Assembly (NCBI GenBank): GCA_902805555.1
Contig: CADCSY010000120.1
Coordinates: 23,572-87,571, forward strand
Length of the DNA stretch: 64,000 nt
Source: an uncultured Acidimicrobiales bacterium
Lineage (GTDB): Bacteria > Actinomycetota > Acidimicrobiia > Acidimicrobiales > CADCSY01
Reading direction: 5' to 3'
Of the stretch, positions 63,340-64,000 are shown one piece after another (the first letter of the stretch is position 1; every line of letters begins with the position of its first letter). The notes below the pieces were generated by a model. That model made no database searches. It saw only the letters and a program-made list of their open reading frames with translations, and had not been told where the DNA came from. The position numbers and the translations under genes were made by a program.

Positions 63340-63355
63340 CGTCACTGTGACGAAA
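63337..63355. promoter_or_regulatory. Perfect 19-bp palindrome over a start codon
   Basis: TTTCGTCAC and GTGACGAAA flank a central T. The right arm begins with the GTG start (63347) of the zinc-ribbon gene. A protein bound here would block initiation, because a TACTTT -10 box (63334-63339) also overlaps the left arm. Confidence 0.6.
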
Positions 63356-63688
63356 TCCACGAGGGTGGACCGTTGCCGGTGGTGCGGGCGCCGGTTCGAG
63401 CGGGACAGCGGGCCGGGCCGGCCGCGGACGTTCTGCCGCCGGAGCTGTCGCCAGCGGGACTACGAAGCACGAGCTCGCGCCAAGGAGCTCGGGCTCGGTG
63501 ACGCCGAGCTGGTCGTCGCACGCCAGCGTCTCGACGAGCTGCACGACGGCATCGCCATGCTGGAAGCCGCCATCGAGGACGTCGAGCGGGACATCTCCGA
63601 GGCACCGGACGACCCCGCCGAGCTGGACAGGGCCCTCCAGTGGCTCCTCAGCGCCGCCCGCCCCCTCGCCAACCTCCGCCTCGACTAG
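63347..63688 (+). CDS. Zinc-ribbon protein with coiled-coil C-terminus
   Basis: 113 residues. Cys10/Cys13 (CRWC) and Cys30/Cys34 (CRRSC) form a likely zinc knuckle, and the segment GRPRTFCRRSCRQRDYEARA is conserved in actinobacterial proteins I remember as hypothetical. The rest is helical (VARQRLDELHDGIAMLEAAI) and probably coiled-coil. Leaderless start within a perfect palindrome. Could be DNA-binding and autoregulated; this is inference. Confidence 0.75.
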   Translation: MTKSTRVDRCRWCGRRFERDSGPGRPRTFCRRSCRQRDYEARARAKELGLGDAELVVARQRLDELHDGIAMLEAAIEDVERDISEAPDDPAELDRALQWLLSAARPLANLRLD

Positions 63689-63770
63689 CCAGCCGCCGGT
63701 AATCCTCGTTACGTCAAGTTGGAACTCTTGGCAACGGCTGGCCGCACAGGCGCCGCTCCTGCTCGGAGCT

Positions 63771-63797
63771 GGCCGGCCCGCCATGCCGGGGCCGGCC
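63771..63797 (+). other. Hairpin in the leader of the terminal lipoprotein gene
   Basis: GGCCGGCCC and GGGCCGGCC form a 9-bp stem with a 9-base loop. It lies between the zinc-ribbon stop and the lipoprotein start. An AT-richer stretch (63697-63735) before it may hold the promoter, but no clear box is seen. Confidence 0.4.
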
Positions 63798-63876
63798 GGG
63801 CACTCGCGGCGGCAGGGTCGGCACGGTCGTGTAGGCGCGCGTTTCAGTCGCGGGTGAGAGCGACCGAACACTGGGC

Positions 63877-64000
63877 ATGCGAAAGCCCCGACGTTCCCCC
63901 CGCCTCCTCGTAGCCGCCCTCGCCGTGCCGCTCCTTTTCGCGACGGCGTGCGAGCCGGCCGTGCCGGTCTCCAGCACCGGCAGGGCCGAGTCCAGGCCGG
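63877..64000 (+). CDS. Lipoprotein, N-terminal fragment (cut by window end)
   Basis: Open to the window end, at least 41 codons. Begins MRKPRRSPRLLVAALAVPLL, then FATAC: a basic n-region, hydrophobic core and lipobox with the lipidated Cys25. It is too short to show a family. ATG start is preceded by no clear Shine-Dalgarno. Confidence 0.65.
   Translation, partial: MRKPRRSPRLLVAALAVPLLFATACEPAVPVSSTGRAESRP

Noticed and set aside
1-64000. CRISPR array, insertion sequence or integrated phage
   Set aside because: No regularly spaced repeats, transposase, integrase or phage structural genes are visible; the holin-like gene at 27850 is a chromosomal membrane protein type.

Overview
The window is a GC-rich, gene-dense bacterial chromosome segment, almost certainly from an actinomycete-type bacterium (Actinomycetota). 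The strongest evidence is a complete Pup-proteasome pathway: the Arc/Mpa ATPase, Dop, Pup, PrcB, PrcA and PafA. It is followed by PafB/PafC, TatA/B, TatC and a HelY-type helicase. A fused FbiC (coenzyme F420 synthesis) and several actinobacterial families of unknown function (DUF3151, DUF4032, DUF3866, DUF4193) agree. The gene mix is most like Acidimicrobiia, but that class-level placement is an inference. I saw no rRNA, tRNA, CRISPR array, insertion sequence or prophage.

Layout. 1-3315: two sugar ABC permeases and their ATPase, cut by the window start. 3350-8493: patatin-like hydrolase, DUF3151 protein, rhodanese, RNase D-like exonuclease, and an ECF sigma factor coupled to a membrane-anchored Gmad2/GerMN protein. 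8502-10112 (minus): GH13 alpha-glucosidase, a plausible partner of the sugar transporter. 10216-13556: small acidic protein, TypA/BipA, DUF4032 protein. 13576-24857: cysteine-rich protein, LOG family protein, FbiC, HxlR regulator, transaldolase and transketolase, TetR regulator, and a two-gene NDP-forming acyl-CoA synthetase. 24934-30596: AlkB-like oxygenase, PBP4-type carboxypeptidase, Lon-substrate-domain protein, then a tightly overlapping string of three small proteins, tRNA m1A methyltransferase and a MarP-like membrane serine protease.

30621-49581 is the proteasome and Tat region. A ferredoxin diverges from arc; dop and pup follow; an opposite-strand DEAD-box helicase sits between pup and prcB; prcB and prcA are separated by two tandem 59-bp repeats; then pafA, DUF3866, pafB, pafC, lepB, tatA/B, tatC and helY. 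49578-64000 holds an orphan diacylglycerol-kinase-like C-terminal domain, carbonic anhydrase, M20 amidohydrolase, a double-length ThyX-like protein behind a putative 16-codon leader, a LysM lytic transglycosylase, a hairpin-rich intergenic segment before a DUF4193 protein, stress and metabolic genes, UdgX, a 928-residue repeat-bearing protein, a zinc-ribbon gene whose start codon lies in a perfect palindrome, and a lipoprotein cut by the window end.

Two themes run across the window. Many promoters look leaderless: a TANNNT -10 box ends about 6-8 bases before the start codon on both strands. Operon genes are joined by ATGA, GTGA or TTGA stop-start overlaps. The most unusual items are the split-motif ThyX protein with its leader ORF, the repeated mini-ORFs between prcB and prcA, the structured segment before the DUF4193 gene, and the palindrome over the zinc-ribbon start codon.
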